From Phycisphaerales bacterium (GTDB lineage Bacteria > Planctomycetota > Phycisphaerae > Phycisphaerales > UBA1924): a stretch of DNA of 64,000 nucleotides. How positions within the stretch are numbered: position 1 is the first letter of the stretch; every line of letters starts with the position of its first letter. The notes below the pieces were generated by a model. It was not told the origin of the DNA, made no database searches, and was given only the letters and a program-made list of their open reading frames with translations. Location: assembly GCA_022843545.1 (NCBI GenBank), contig JALHNL010000001.1, forward strand, positions 1 through 64,000, given 5' to 3'. The position numbers and the translations under genes are program-made. Positions 47,068-56,200 of this stretch are shown one piece after another.

Positions 47068-48732
47068 CTTCGCGCCAGCGGGCGGGAGGTCGTACGCGTG
47101 CACCACCGCGCCGCCAGAGCCCCGGTTGCCCGCGTCTTGGGCGCGGGGATCTTCAGCGCCGGGGGCCGCGGTGCGCACGAACTCCACGGTGGTCTTGTCG
47201 GCCGAAACGCTCACCCGCAGGTGGCCCGGGCTGCCCATGATGGTGCCCGATGCGTACCCGTACTGGGCGGCCGTACGGGTGTTGCCCCGCGGGTTGCCGG
47301 GTTGCGGGACGCACTGGTAGGTGAGCCCGCCGCGCTGGCTGTGCACGAACAGATGGTCGTGGCCGTAGAACACCGCCGACACGTGGTGCTTCACCAGAAG
47401 ATCGTGGATGGGCATGGGCCAGCCGGGGCGGCGCTGGGCGAAGCCCGGTGATCCGTCCGCGTTGTTGCCGCCCCACTCGAAGAACTCCGACGATTCCACG
47501 CCGCCGCGTGATTCGGCGCCGCCGCGGCCGCCCACCAGGTGATGGATGAAGACGAAGCGGTGACGGGCCGTGGTGTTCTGGAGCGTGCGGGCGAGCCAGT
47601 CGTATTGCTCCCGCCCGAGTGTGCTCGACCAGCTCGACTCGATCGGCTGCAGCGGCGCATCGGCGGGTCGCTCGGCGCCTCCGCCCGCGCGTCGCCCTCC
47701 CCCGCCGCCCCTGATGCGCTCGGTTGTGCTCCAGAAGGGGTCCAACACGATGAACACCGCGTCTCCCCATTCAAAGGCGTAGTAGTTGGACCCCACGCCG
47801 TCCTTCATCGCGGTAGACCCGGTGTACATCTCACCGTCGATGATCGGCTCGGGGAAGCGGCTGGTGCGCTGGGTGTACGACCAAGGGCCGATATCGCCCG
47901 GTGCCTTGCCCGACGTCCCCTTCTCGCCATCGTGATTCCCCAGCACCATGAACAGCGGCACCGAATGAGCCACGCGGCTGAAGTAGTACCGCTGCGTGTC
48001 ATACTGCGGCAGCGCGGACCTGAAGTCCTTCCCCCGCTTGTCGGTCATGAACGTATCGCCCAGATCGATCATGAAGTCGGGTTTGGCCGCGAGCATGTTC
48101 GCCAGCGTCTGCTCGTACACCTTTGGCTCGACGCCCTGGTCGAGGTGCGAGTCGGCCTGGATCGTGAATGTGAACGCCTGTCCAGTCGCCCGTGGCGTGT
48201 GGAACGAGAAGTACGCCGTCGAGGCAAACTCACCCGCATCGCTTCCCCCACCCCCTCCAGCCGCGCGGCGGTAACGCACGCGGTAGACATACGCCGTGTC
48301 CGGGCTCAGCCCGTCGAGCGTGAAGAGTACCGGCTTACCACTCGGCAATTGCTGGACGGGTGTCTTCGAGATGGACGCGGCGTCGTCGCGGCGAAACTCG
48401 ACGTACCCCTCTTGCAACTGCTCTCCGTAGCACGCAACACTGACGGAGATGGACGTGTGCGTGGGACGCGAGAGCACAACATCGATGGTCCGCGACGGCA
48501 CTTCCGTCTTGAAGGCGGTCATCTCGGCCAGAAGCCCGCGCTGCCCGTCACCCCGACCCCTTCCTCCCGGGCGGACCGGCTCCTCCCGGGTTGGCGTCTT
48601 CGAGCTGTCGAGCTGCTGCGCTCCGGCGGGCTGGCCGTAGCAAAGCAAGACGCACACAGGAAGGGCCATCAACGTCGCGCCGAGCAACGCACGGGCACGC
48701 ACGCCAAACGCTGAGCGAGTCTGGAATCTCAT
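47065..48732 (-). CDS. Exported metallophosphoesterase (purple acid phosphatase-like)
   Basis: 555 residues. Signal peptide at the N terminus (LLGATLMALPVCVLLCYGQPAGAQ). A fibronectin-III-like domain (PTHTSISVSVACYGEQLQEGYVEFRRD ... DTAYVYRVRYR) precedes a calcineurin-type domain with FTIQADSHLD, DLGDTFMTD, LGNHDGE, FIHHLVGG and FYGHDHLFV, i.e. the full set of dimetal ligands. Gly/Arg-rich insertions (GGGGGRRAGGG) interrupt it. A Shine-Dalgarno (AAGGAAG) precedes ATG 48732. It is third in the minus-strand operon, 18 bases after the YHYH gene, and is a paralogue of the first operon gene. Confidence 0.9.
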   Translation of the reverse strand: MRFQTRSAFGVRARALLGATLMALPVCVLLCYGQPAGAQQLDSSKTPTREEPVRPGGRGRGDGQRGLLAEMTAFKTEVPSRTIDVVLSRPTHTSISVSVACYGEQLQEGYVEFRRDDAASISKTPVQQLPSGKPVLFTLDGLSPDTAYVYRVRYRRAAGGGGGSDAGEFASTAYFSFHTPRATGQAFTFTIQADSHLDQGVEPKVYEQTLANMLAAKPDFMIDLGDTFMTDKRGKDFRSALPQYDTQRYYFSRVAHSVPLFMVLGNHDGEKGTSGKAPGDIGPWSYTQRTSRFPEPIIDGEMYTGSTAMKDGVGSNYYAFEWGDAVFIVLDPFWSTTERIRGGGGGRRAGGGAERPADAPLQPIESSWSSTLGREQYDWLARTLQNTTARHRFVFIHHLVGGRGGAESRGGVESSEFFEWGGNNADGSPGFAQRRPGWPMPIHDLLVKHHVSAVFYGHDHLFVHSQRGGLTYQCVPQPGNPRGNTRTAAQYGYASGTIMGSPGHLRVSVSADKTTVEFVRTAAPGAEDPRAQDAGNRGSGGAVVHAYDLPPAGAK

Positions 48733-48750
48733 TGCTTCCTTGCCTCCAGG

Positions 48751-50718
48751 TTACTTCGTAGCCCGCGCGTACTTCACGTCGACGCTCACGGTGGCGAGTG
48801 TGGTGTCCTTGATGGCCGCCAGCAGCGCGTCGCGGGTCAGCGGCGTCGATGCTGCGGGCAGTGTTGCGTCTGCTGAGAGGGCATAGAGCGTGATCGTGTA
48901 CGTCTTGTCGCCCGGGCCCTGCGAGCACGGCGGCGCGTACACGCTCTTGCGATTCACCGTGTTCTGGCCCCACACTCCCACACTGGCGTCGCCACTCTTG
49001 AGTTCGCGCGCAGCCGCAGGAATGCTCGCCACCACCATGTAGACATGCGTCGCGCCATCGCGGGCCACCGTGTGCATGACGACCGCGAACGCCTTGGTGC
49101 CCTCGGGCGGCGTGCCCCACGCCAGCGCTGGGGCACGCGGAGCCGACTTGCTGTCGCAGGTGCACTCGATCGACAGACGCCCGTCGACCACGTCGGCGCT
49201 CGACAGGGTGAAGCCCGTCGATGCGGCCTTCGGAGCGGCCGAGGGGACCGGCTGCGCGGGCAGGTTGTCAGGGTGAGGAGGTTGATCTCGGCGTGGACGA
49301 TCGCCGTCGTTGCGAGGCCGGCGTCCGCCACCCCCTTCGCCGCGTCCGCCGCCGCTCCCCGGCCGGCGCTCCGGCCTTGTCGCGTCATACGTGTCGGTCT
49401 TGGTTGCGCCGGCGGCATCGACAAAGTCGAAGATCCACTTGCCGTTCTCCAGCCTGTAGTTGACGAAGCTCTTCTTCCCGCCCAGCGTGTACTCAAGCGA
49501 CCACGCGGGCTGGTTCTCAGCGCCTGTGGCCTTGAACCCCGTGATCTTCGCCCCGCGCAGCGGCGGCAGCGCGGCCCGCGGCGAACTCGCCCGCGGCTGC
49601 GGGTCGATCTGATCGTCCTTCACCGTCACCACGCCGCGCATGCCGCCGTTGAGGTACGGGTACTTCACGCTGGCGTGGTAGTGATAGAGGCCCTTGTCCG
49701 CCGCTGCGCGCGGCGGCGCCTCATTCGACGCCAGGCCGTAGTGCCCGTTCAACTCGTCGAGCTTCTCCGTGCCGCCGAGTGGACAGCACTTGTCTTCGTT
49801 GGGCCCGCCCTTCTTCGCGGCGGGATCGAACAGCCCGTAAATCGGAAAGCCGTCGAGCGCGTAGGCGACCGGCGCGGTCTTGCCGACGTACTGCTGCAAG
49901 TGCGTGGGCGCGATGTGGTAGTGATAGTCATCGGCCCTGCCGCAGTGCCCGCCGAACTCGTCGAGCTCGCCCGCGAGAAACGTGTCGGTGCGGCCGTCGT
50001 TCTTGATGGGGTTGAAAATCGGCACGCCGTTGGCGGCCAGCGCGATCGCGCCGCGAAACAGTTGCTCCTTCGCCGACACCGGCATGTCGGCCAGTTCCGG
50101 CTTGAGCGGGATCTGCCAGGCATTGGTGCCGCGATAGCTCTGCGGCAGCGGCACCTGCTGCTGCCACGCCGTGATCCCGACCATCATCGGGTGCGAGAAG
50201 ACATAGGTGCCGGGCTTCCCGCCGGGCACATGCGGCAGCCCGTCGCTCTCGACATACAGCCACCGATCATCCCACCGCGTGCTCACGAACGGCGCGAAAG
50301 CGTCGAACGGCGCGGCCTGCGCAGGCGTGCCGGGCTTCGCCGGCGCGGGCTTGGCCAGCTCAGGTTGACTGAGCGCTTGCGAGACCAGCCGCTCGTTCAT
50401 CGCCTTGACCTCGTCGATCCGCCGCTGCGCCTCAAGCCGATCAGCCTCAGCGAGATCCTCCATCGGGAAGACGGCCACCCCCCTTCCATCGCCGCTCTCT
50501 CGCTCGATGCTGATGCGGACAACGCCATCGACCGTTCGCGCCGCGAGGAACGCCCCGCGCACCACCTCGCCCGACTTCGCGTTGGTCCACGTGCGACTCT
50601 TGGTCGGGTCTACGTGGTGATGATCATCGTGATGCCCGTCGGAACCGAGCGGATGGGCCATAGCAACCCCACACGCAATCAGCACGCCAGCCAGTCCAAC
50701 CCACATCGAACGGATCAT
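48751..50718 (-). CDS. Exported SHD1-YHYH-PEBP fusion protein
   Basis: 655 residues with an N-terminal signal peptide ending near MAH and a His-rich patch HHDDHHH. Domain order: SHD1 (about 41-94, SRTWTNAKSGEVVRGAFLAAR ... FPMEDLAEAD); the YHYH domain with GHCGRADDYHYHIAP, VAYALDGFPIYGLFD and KGLYHYHASVKYPYLNGGMRG; an Arg/Gly/Pro-rich linker (RRPGSGGGRGEGGGGRRPRND); and a C-terminal PEBP/YbhB-like domain (RLSIECTCDSKSAPRAPALAWGTPPEGTKAFAVVMHT ... YAPPCSQGPGDKTYTITLYALS). The conserved YHYH histidines probably bind metal; no enzyme activity is established for the family that I know of. Its ATGA start overlaps the stop of the preceding phosphoesterase gene by four bases. Confidence 0.88.
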   Translation of the reverse strand: MIRSMWVGLAGVLIACGVAMAHPLGSDGHHDDHHHVDPTKSRTWTNAKSGEVVRGAFLAARTVDGVVRISIERESGDGRGVAVFPMEDLAEADRLEAQRRIDEVKAMNERLVSQALSQPELAKPAPAKPGTPAQAAPFDAFAPFVSTRWDDRWLYVESDGLPHVPGGKPGTYVFSHPMMVGITAWQQQVPLPQSYRGTNAWQIPLKPELADMPVSAKEQLFRGAIALAANGVPIFNPIKNDGRTDTFLAGELDEFGGHCGRADDYHYHIAPTHLQQYVGKTAPVAYALDGFPIYGLFDPAAKKGGPNEDKCCPLGGTEKLDELNGHYGLASNEAPPRAAADKGLYHYHASVKYPYLNGGMRGVVTVKDDQIDPQPRASSPRAALPPLRGAKITGFKATGAENQPAWSLEYTLGGKKSFVNYRLENGKWIFDFVDAAGATKTDTYDATRPERRPGSGGGRGEGGGGRRPRNDGDRPRRDQPPHPDNLPAQPVPSAAPKAASTGFTLSSADVVDGRLSIECTCDSKSAPRAPALAWGTPPEGTKAFAVVMHTVARDGATHVYMVVASIPAAARELKSGDASVGVWGQNTVNRKSVYAPPCSQGPGDKTYTITLYALSADATLPAASTPLTRDALLAAIKDTTLATVSVDVKYARATK

Positions 50719-52328
50719 CGTGCGGGCTCCTTCTCGGCAGGCAGTGCTTTCCGCACCTGCGGCTTGACGGTGTATGTGTGCACAATCGACGCGTTCTTCC
50801 CGTGCTCGGCTTCATCGCCGGGGCGGGCGGCTCGGACGTACTCGACCTTGCACGTCGCGTCCGCGCCGCCGCTGACGGTGACGCGCAGGTGGCCGGAGTT
50901 GGGGAAGATGTCGCCGCTCTTGTACGCCTCGCGGTTGAAGGCGGTGAACGTCGGGTCGGCGGGGTTGGGGCACGACTGGTAGATGACGCCGTCGAGTTCC
51001 TGGCGGGCGTACAGGTGGTCATGGCCCTGGAAGAAGATCGTGACTCCGGTGTCGCGCATCAGGTCGTGGATCGGTTTCTCCCAAGTCGGGCGGGCTTGAA
51101 AGAAGCGATCAAGACCGCGAGGCGCGGCTCGCTCATTGGGGGCATCGGCCCCCGCGCCCTCGCGATTGCGTCCGCCACCACGGCGATCCTGGCCGCCCCA
51201 TTCGTAGTACGGCGCGACCTCGACACCGCCGCGTCCCGTGCCCGAGACGTGGTGGCTGAAGACGAACTTGAACTTCGCCTTGCTCTGCGTGAGCGTGGCC
51301 TGGAGCCACGTGTACTGCTCGTCCCCCAGTGTGATCTGCCACAGGTCTCTCTGGCCCCGACCGCCGCCGCGGCGCTCATCGCGTGCGGGCGCTCCACCAT
51401 TGTCGCGCTCCGGGCCCTTCGCACCAGCCTCATTGTCCACCGCGACCGGCGAGTGCCAGTACGGATCAATCACCACGAACAGCGCATCACCCCACTCCCA
51501 CGCGTAGTAGTCGCGCAGCAGCCCGACATGCTCCACGGGCGTGCTGTTGCCGGTGTAGATGCCGCCCGGCGCGGGGAGCGGGTAGTAGGTTGTCCGCGCC
51601 TTGCCCGCGAGCACGGCGAAGTTGTTCGCCGTGCCGTCGAGCAAGTACTTCGCGGCCTGCTCGTGGTTGCCGTTGACCAGCATCAGCGGCGTGCTTTTGC
51701 CAACGATGGCGAGGAACGAGCGCTGGCTCGCGTAGATCGCGTTCACCGCGCTCTGGCTCTTGTTGCCCTGCTCGATCAGCCGCTCGATGCTGAAGTCGTC
51801 GCCCATCATGAAGTGGAAGTCAGGCTTGTCAGCAGCAACGTTTGTCAGCGCACGAACGTACAACTCGGGGTCGTACATCCTGCCGATCCGCTCGGGGTGT
51901 GAATCCCCTTGCACCGTGAAGGTGAAGGTCTGACCCGTCGGGCGCGCGGTGCGGAAGCTGCCCGATGCTTGCGGCCGCCAATCAGCGTCCCCCGCGCCGC
52001 GAACCACCACGCGATACACGTACGGCGTGTTCGGGCTCAGTCCCGCTATGTCGACGTGCAGCGGCACGCCTCCAACGAGCGAGAACGGTTCAGTCTTCTG
52101 ATTCAGGGCAGTGACCGACGTCCCGTACTCAATCCGGCCCTGTGCGGCCTTGGCGCTCAGCACGCTGATGACCTCCGCGCGGTCCGTCGGCGATCCGACG
52201 AGCGTGGAGAACTCCGACTGGGGCCCAACCGGTGATGTTCTCGCTCTCCCCTGAGCCAAAACAACGGTCGGCATCGCCGAAACCACGAACAGAGCCACAG
52301 CGGTCGCGAGCCAGAAGCGCTTTCGCAT
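50715..52328 (-). CDS. Exported metallophosphoesterase (purple acid phosphatase-like), first gene of operon
   Basis: 537 residues. Signal peptide MRKRFWLATAVALFVVSAMPTVVLAQG. A fibronectin-III-like region (VISVLSAKAAQGRIEYGTS ... NTPYVYRVVVRG) is followed by a calcineurin-type domain: FTVQGDSHPE, FMMGDDFSIE, LVNGNHEQ, FSHHVSGTG and FFQGHDHLYARQ. The second block is GDD rather than the usual GD, otherwise all ligand blocks are present. It is paralogous to the third operon gene. ATG 52328 is preferred; the frame is open to 52382 without a ribosome site. It overlaps the YHYH gene by four bases. Confidence 0.9.
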   Translation of the reverse strand: MRKRFWLATAVALFVVSAMPTVVLAQGRARTSPVGPQSEFSTLVGSPTDRAEVISVLSAKAAQGRIEYGTSVTALNQKTEPFSLVGGVPLHVDIAGLSPNTPYVYRVVVRGAGDADWRPQASGSFRTARPTGQTFTFTVQGDSHPERIGRMYDPELYVRALTNVAADKPDFHFMMGDDFSIERLIEQGNKSQSAVNAIYASQRSFLAIVGKSTPLMLVNGNHEQAAKYLLDGTANNFAVLAGKARTTYYPLPAPGGIYTGNSTPVEHVGLLRDYYAWEWGDALFVVIDPYWHSPVAVDNEAGAKGPERDNGGAPARDERRGGGRGQRDLWQITLGDEQYTWLQATLTQSKAKFKFVFSHHVSGTGRGGVEVAPYYEWGGQDRRGGGRNREGAGADAPNERAAPRGLDRFFQARPTWEKPIHDLMRDTGVTIFFQGHDHLYARQELDGVIYQSCPNPADPTFTAFNREAYKSGDIFPNSGHLRVTVSGGADATCKVEYVRAARPGDEAEHGKNASIVHTYTVKPQVRKALPAEKEPAR

Positions 52329-52499
52329 GTCTGGACAAACGACCGACAGAAATGGGTATTGCCGATCCCTAGGGGCCGCCAAAACCGCTGGGGAGTTCAG
52401 ATCCCGTCAACAGTCGGCCAAATTCGGGCCATGTTGTGCCAGAAGACGTTCATCGATTGAACCAGCTTCAAGGCGCGTATTCCCCGGTGCAGAAACGAA

Positions 52500-52528
52500 A
52501 AAGCCCTTCGATCTACTCGAAGGGCTTT
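52500..52528 (-). terminator. Intrinsic terminator of tRNA-Pro
   Basis: A perfect 12-base-pair stem AAAGCCCTTCGA / TCGAAGGGCTTT with a five-base loop. On the minus strand it is followed by further T residues (TTTTTCG) and lies 13 bases after the tRNA 3' end. Confidence 0.85.
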
Positions 52529-52541
52529 ACTCTGAAGTCAA

Positions 52542-52615
52542 TCGGGGCGAGAGGATTTGAACCTCCGACCTTTTGGTCCCGAACCAAACGCGCTACCAAG
52601 CTGCGCTACGCCCCG
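52542..52615 (-). tRNA. tRNA-Pro (anticodon CGG)
   Basis: Cloverleaf read on the minus strand: acceptor CGGGGCG/CGCCCCG with discriminator A, D-arm GCGC..GCGC, anticodon stem TTTGG/CCAAA with loop TTCGGGA giving CGG, T-arm GGAGG-TTCAAAT-CCTCT. The 3' CCA is not encoded. Confidence 0.96.
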
Positions 52616-52626
52616 GAAGTGACCGG

Positions 52627-52632
52627 ATGGTA
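52627..52632 (-). promoter_or_regulatory. -10 box of tRNA-Pro
   Basis: TACCAT on the minus strand, 11 bases before the tRNA 5' end, the same distance as TATCAT before tRNA-Gly. No strong -35 is seen. Confidence 0.4.
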
Positions 52633-52729
52633 CGCCGGTCGCGCTCCAGAAGCGAATCGGGCGTGGGAAGGGCGGCCGGCTTGGGCAAGCGGGACCTTCG
52701 CCTGGCCCCGGTTGCCCGTCGCCCTGGGT

Positions 52730-54841
52730 CTACCGCCCCATCGCCTGGATGAGGAACGCGAAGTCCTCGGCGCGCTCGCGGATGGCCTTGTAGCGGTCGC
52801 TGAACCCGCCGTGGCCGGCGTCCATGTTGGTGAGGAGGAGGATGGGCTCGCCGCTGGTGGAGCTTTCGCGGAGCTTGGCGGCCCACTTGGCGCCCTCCCA
52901 GTAGGGGACGTTGCTGTCGTGGAAGCCGGTGCGGACGAGGACGCGCGGGTAGGCTTGGGGCTTGACGTTGTCGTAGGGGGAGTAGGAGAGCATGTAGTCG
53001 AAGGCGGGCTTCTCGGCGGGGTTCCCCCACTGCTCGTACTCGATGACCGTGAGGGGCAGGTCGGGGTCGAGCATGGTGTTCATCATGTCGACGAAAGGGA
53101 CCTGGGCGATGATGGCGCGGAAGAGGTCGGGGCGCATGTTGGCGACGGCGCCCACGAGCAGCCCGCCGGCGGAGCCGCCCTCGATGGCGAGTTTGCCCGG
53201 GGTGGTCCATGAGGTCTTGACGAGGTGCTCGGCGCAGTCGATGAAGTCGTGGAAGGTGTTCTTCTTGTTCATCAGCCGCCCGTCTTCGTACCAGCCGCGG
53301 CCCTTGTCGGCGCCGCCGCGGATCTGGGCGGTGGCGAGGACCCACCCGCGGTCGAGCAGCGAGATGGAGCCCGCGCGGAAGCTGGGGTCTTCGGTGGCGC
53401 CGTAAGAGCCGTAGCCATAAAGGAGCGTGGGGTTTGAGCTGTCGGGCTTGAGGCCCTTGCGGTAGACGATGGTGAGGGGGATGGTCTGGCCGTCGCGGGC
53501 GGGGGCCATGAGGCGCTCGACGGCGTACTGGGTGCGGTCGTAGCCGCCCAGCACGGGCTGCTCCTTGAGCAGTTTGCGCTCGCCGGTCTTGAGGTTCTCG
53601 TCGAAGACCGAGGGCGGGGTGACGGGGGAGGTGTAGGTGAAGCGGACGGTGTCGGTGTCGTACTCGGCGTTGCTGCCCAGGCCCAGGTCATAGCTGGGCT
53701 CGGGCATGGTGATGACGCGGCCGGCGTCGCTCTGGGCGTAACCGCGAACGCGGAGCACGGGCAGGCCGTTCTCGCGTGCGGCGATCACCAGGTGGTCCTT
53801 GAGCGTGAGCAGACCCTGGATGTAGACGTCGGGGTTGTGCGCGATGAAGGGCGTCCAGTTCTCGCGCCCGGGGGACTCGACGGGCGCGGTGTCTACGCGG
53901 AAGTTCAGCGCGTTCTCGTTGTGGGTGATGAAGAAGCGGCCGGCGTGGTAGTCGACGCTGTACTGCACGCCCTGCTTGCGGGGCGCGACCACGCGGAACT
54001 GGCCGGCCGGCTCGTTTGCGGGCAGGAACCACGCCTCGGTGGTCTTCATGCTGTAGAGGGTGAGGAAGATGATCGAGTCGTCCTGCGACTGACCGAGCCC
54101 GACGAAGTACTTTTCGTCTTCCTCATGGCGGATGAGCTGGGGCTTCTGGCCCTGGTCGGGCGAGCCCAGCACGTAGCGCCAGGCCTTGTCGCTGCGGATG
54201 GCCGGGTCGAGGGTGCTGAAGAAGACGGTCTGGCTGTCGCCCCCGAAGACCACGTCGCCCGCGGCGTTTTCGAGCTGGTCGGGCAGGTCCTGGCCCGTGC
54301 TCAGGTCGCGGAACTTGATGGTGTTCACGCGGCCGCCGGTGGGGTCGACGGCGTAGGCCATGATCCGATTGTCGGGGCTGATGGCGGCGGGCGCGGCGTT
54401 GATGTTGGGGAAGTCCTTGGCGAGGGCGTTGACGTCGAGGAGGACTTCCTCGGGCGCGTCGAGCGTGCCCTTCTTGCGGCAGCAGATCGGGTGGGGCTGG
54501 CCTTCGACCGTGCGCGTGTAGTACCAGTACCCGCGGTCGCGGTAGGGCACGCTGAGGTCGGACTGCTGGATGCGGCCGAGGATTTCGTTGTACAGCGTTT
54601 CCTGAAGGGCCTTGGTCGGGGCCAGGAACGCTTCGGCGTAGGCGTTCTCGGCTTCCAGGTGCTTGACCACCTCGGGGTTCTCGCGCTCACGCATCCAGAA
54701 GAACGGGTCCACCAGCCGGTGCCCGTGCATCTCGACCACGTGCTCGCGCTTAGTCGGCGGAGGAGGCGGGCTCGGGTTGGCGGAGGTGACCGAAGGGTTG
54801 ATCATGGAGAGGGCGAGGACGGCCGAGAAGAGAAGACGCAT
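52730..54841 (-). CDS. Prolyl oligopeptidase family serine peptidase (oligopeptidase B-like)
   Basis: 703 residues. N-terminal signal-like segment (MRLLFSAVLALSMINPSVTSA), a seven-bladed propeller (about 70-420), then the alpha/beta-hydrolase domain. The triad is S557 (EGGSAGGLLVG), D642 (TGFHDSNVPYWE) and H677 (MDAGHGGFS). GADKGRGWYEDGRLMNKKNTFHDFIDCAEHLV is typical of oligopeptidase B / protease II. Predicted to cleave short peptides, with export suggested by the N terminus. TACCAT (54847-54852) lies five bases before the ATG with no Shine-Dalgarno. Confidence 0.94.
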   Translation of the reverse strand: MRLLFSAVLALSMINPSVTSANPSPPPPPTKREHVVEMHGHRLVDPFFWMRERENPEVVKHLEAENAYAEAFLAPTKALQETLYNEILGRIQQSDLSVPYRDRGYWYYTRTVEGQPHPICCRKKGTLDAPEEVLLDVNALAKDFPNINAAPAAISPDNRIMAYAVDPTGGRVNTIKFRDLSTGQDLPDQLENAAGDVVFGGDSQTVFFSTLDPAIRSDKAWRYVLGSPDQGQKPQLIRHEEDEKYFVGLGQSQDDSIIFLTLYSMKTTEAWFLPANEPAGQFRVVAPRKQGVQYSVDYHAGRFFITHNENALNFRVDTAPVESPGRENWTPFIAHNPDVYIQGLLTLKDHLVIAARENGLPVLRVRGYAQSDAGRVITMPEPSYDLGLGSNAEYDTDTVRFTYTSPVTPPSVFDENLKTGERKLLKEQPVLGGYDRTQYAVERLMAPARDGQTIPLTIVYRKGLKPDSSNPTLLYGYGSYGATEDPSFRAGSISLLDRGWVLATAQIRGGADKGRGWYEDGRLMNKKNTFHDFIDCAEHLVKTSWTTPGKLAIEGGSAGGLLVGAVANMRPDLFRAIIAQVPFVDMMNTMLDPDLPLTVIEYEQWGNPAEKPAFDYMLSYSPYDNVKPQAYPRVLVRTGFHDSNVPYWEGAKWAAKLRESSTSGEPILLLTNMDAGHGGFSDRYKAIRERAEDFAFLIQAMGR

Positions 54842-54974
54842 GGCCGATGGTACACCGTCGCGAGCGCGGGCTTGGTGCGAATCGCGTGCGCGCCGGTGAG
54901 AGAGGAGTCAGCGGGCGTGGTGCGCGATCAGATCAGGTTTGGGGAGGCGGCCCAGGGCGGGCGGCGCACCCGGA

Positions 54975-55000
54975 GCGCACCAGGCGGGACGCCTGGGCCA
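54975..55000 (-). repeat. Dispersed hairpin repeat (GGTGGCNCAGGCGTCCC family)
   Basis: Contains CCAGGCG-GGA-CGCCTGG (54980-54996), a seven-base-pair hairpin. On the minus strand the phrase GGTGGCCCAGGCGTCCC closely matches the plus-strand repeat at 15714-15730. It lies in the spacer between the POP-family gene and the exported repeat-tail gene. Confidence 0.65.
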
Positions 55001-55027
55001 CCGCAGAACCTGTTCTGAAGCCGTCTC

Positions 55028-56200
55028 TCAGCACCCATCGCCGTAGGCGTTGACGAACGCGATGATGTCGTCGACGGTGAGGATCCCGTCAGGCCCGGCT
55101 CCGGTGTTGCCGATGTCGGTGACGTCGGCGAGATTGCAGGCCGCGCCGGGCGCTCCCGGACAGCCGGTGGAGTCGCCGTAGGTGTTGACGAAGGCGATGA
55201 TGTCGTCGACGGTGAGGATGCCGTCGGGCCCGGCGCCGGTGTTGCCGATATCGGTGACGTCGGCGAGGCTGCAGGCGGACCCGATGACGACGGTGATCGA
55301 GAGCGAGGCCCCGCGTCCGAGCGGGTTCTCCTGGCTGAAGAAGATCGGATACGTGACCGGGCCGCCGCCGAAGGCCACCGAGGGGGCCAGCGAGCTGAGC
55401 ATGAGGTTCAGTCGGCCGCCGCTGAGGGCCTCGCGGAGGTACTGCTGCACGGCCGGGTCGCTGACGTTGAGGGTGAACTCGAATCGCGTGCGGTTGGGCA
55501 CGCGCGCGCCCACCGCGGGGGGCGGGGCGAAGTTGGTGAAGGTGAAGTCGGCCACGCCCGTCGCCTGCCCGATGGCCATGGGGGTCACCTCGAAGGGCGC
55601 GGGGGTGAGGTCGGGGAGGGTGATGTTGTTGGAGACGTCGCGCGGTGCGCCGCCGGAGCCGCCGAAGTCGACGGGGTAGACGTTGCGGTTGCCGCGCGCG
55701 GGGGAGGGATTCGGCGGCAGCGTGGCGAAGGGCGAGTTCTCGAGGAAGGTCGCGGTGGTCCAGCCGGCGCGGTAGCCCACACCGAAGAGCTCGACGGGGC
55801 GACCGGCGTCCGGGTCGGGCGTGCTGCCGCCGGGCACGTACGACGCGGCGGGGTCGTAGGTGGGGTCGTAGGCGAAGCTGGGCGCGGTGTCGGACATGCT
55901 GATGTAAGCGATCACCACCGCGGACTGGATCTGGTACTGGGCCGCCGGGCCGGTGGGGATGACCGGGGCGGTGGCGAAGGAGAAGAGGACTTCGGCGTCG
56001 CGGTCGTCAAAGCCGACGGCGCCCGAGCCGAGCGTGGTGTAGGTGGGCAGCGTGCTGCGAAGCCCGTCGGCGTCGCCGAACGGATAGTTCCAGCGGTCAA
56101 AGTCCACGGGCAGGACGGAGGTGATGGTCTGCCCGAGCGCAGGAACGCCGGACATCGAAGCCACACTCAAGGCCAGCCACGGAGCGCAAAGACGACGCAT
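55028..56200 (-). CDS. Exported protein with tandem dockerin-like C-terminal repeats
   Basis: 390 residues. Signal peptide ending at ALGQ (about residue 24). A beta-rich region of unknown family (about 25-300: AEVLFSFATAPVIP..., RFEFTLNVSDPAVQQYLREALSGGRLNLMLSS) resembles extracellular 'DNRLRE'/choice-of-anchor-type domains. Two copies of C-x-LADVTDIGNTGAGPDGI-LTVDDIIAFVN-x-YGD follow at the C terminus, 45 residues apart. The Asp spacing (D-x-T-D-x-G-N and D-G-x-x-x-x-D-D) is like a calcium-binding dockerin/EF-hand. Such tails are common on secreted proteins of Phycisphaerae as I recall, perhaps for surface anchoring. Confidence 0.82.
   Translation of the reverse strand: MRRLCAPWLALSVASMSGVPALGQTITSVLPVDFDRWNYPFGDADGLRSTLPTYTTLGSGAVGFDDRDAEVLFSFATAPVIPTGPAAQYQIQSAVVIAYISMSDTAPSFAYDPTYDPAASYVPGGSTPDPDAGRPVELFGVGYRAGWTTATFLENSPFATLPPNPSPARGNRNVYPVDFGGSGGAPRDVSNNITLPDLTPAPFEVTPMAIGQATGVADFTFTNFAPPPAVGARVPNRTRFEFTLNVSDPAVQQYLREALSGGRLNLMLSSLAPSVAFGGGPVTYPIFFSQENPLGRGASLSITVVIGSACSLADVTDIGNTGAGPDGILTVDDIIAFVNTYGDSTGCPGAPGAACNLADVTDIGNTGAGPDGILTVDDIIAFVNAYGDGC
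55040..55275 (-). repeat. 135-bp tandem duplication encoding the C-terminal repeats
   Basis: Two near-identical copies (about 55040-55140 and 55175-55275) with a 135-base period. The encoded 33-residue cores differ at only a couple of positions while synonymous sites have diverged. Confidence 0.8.
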
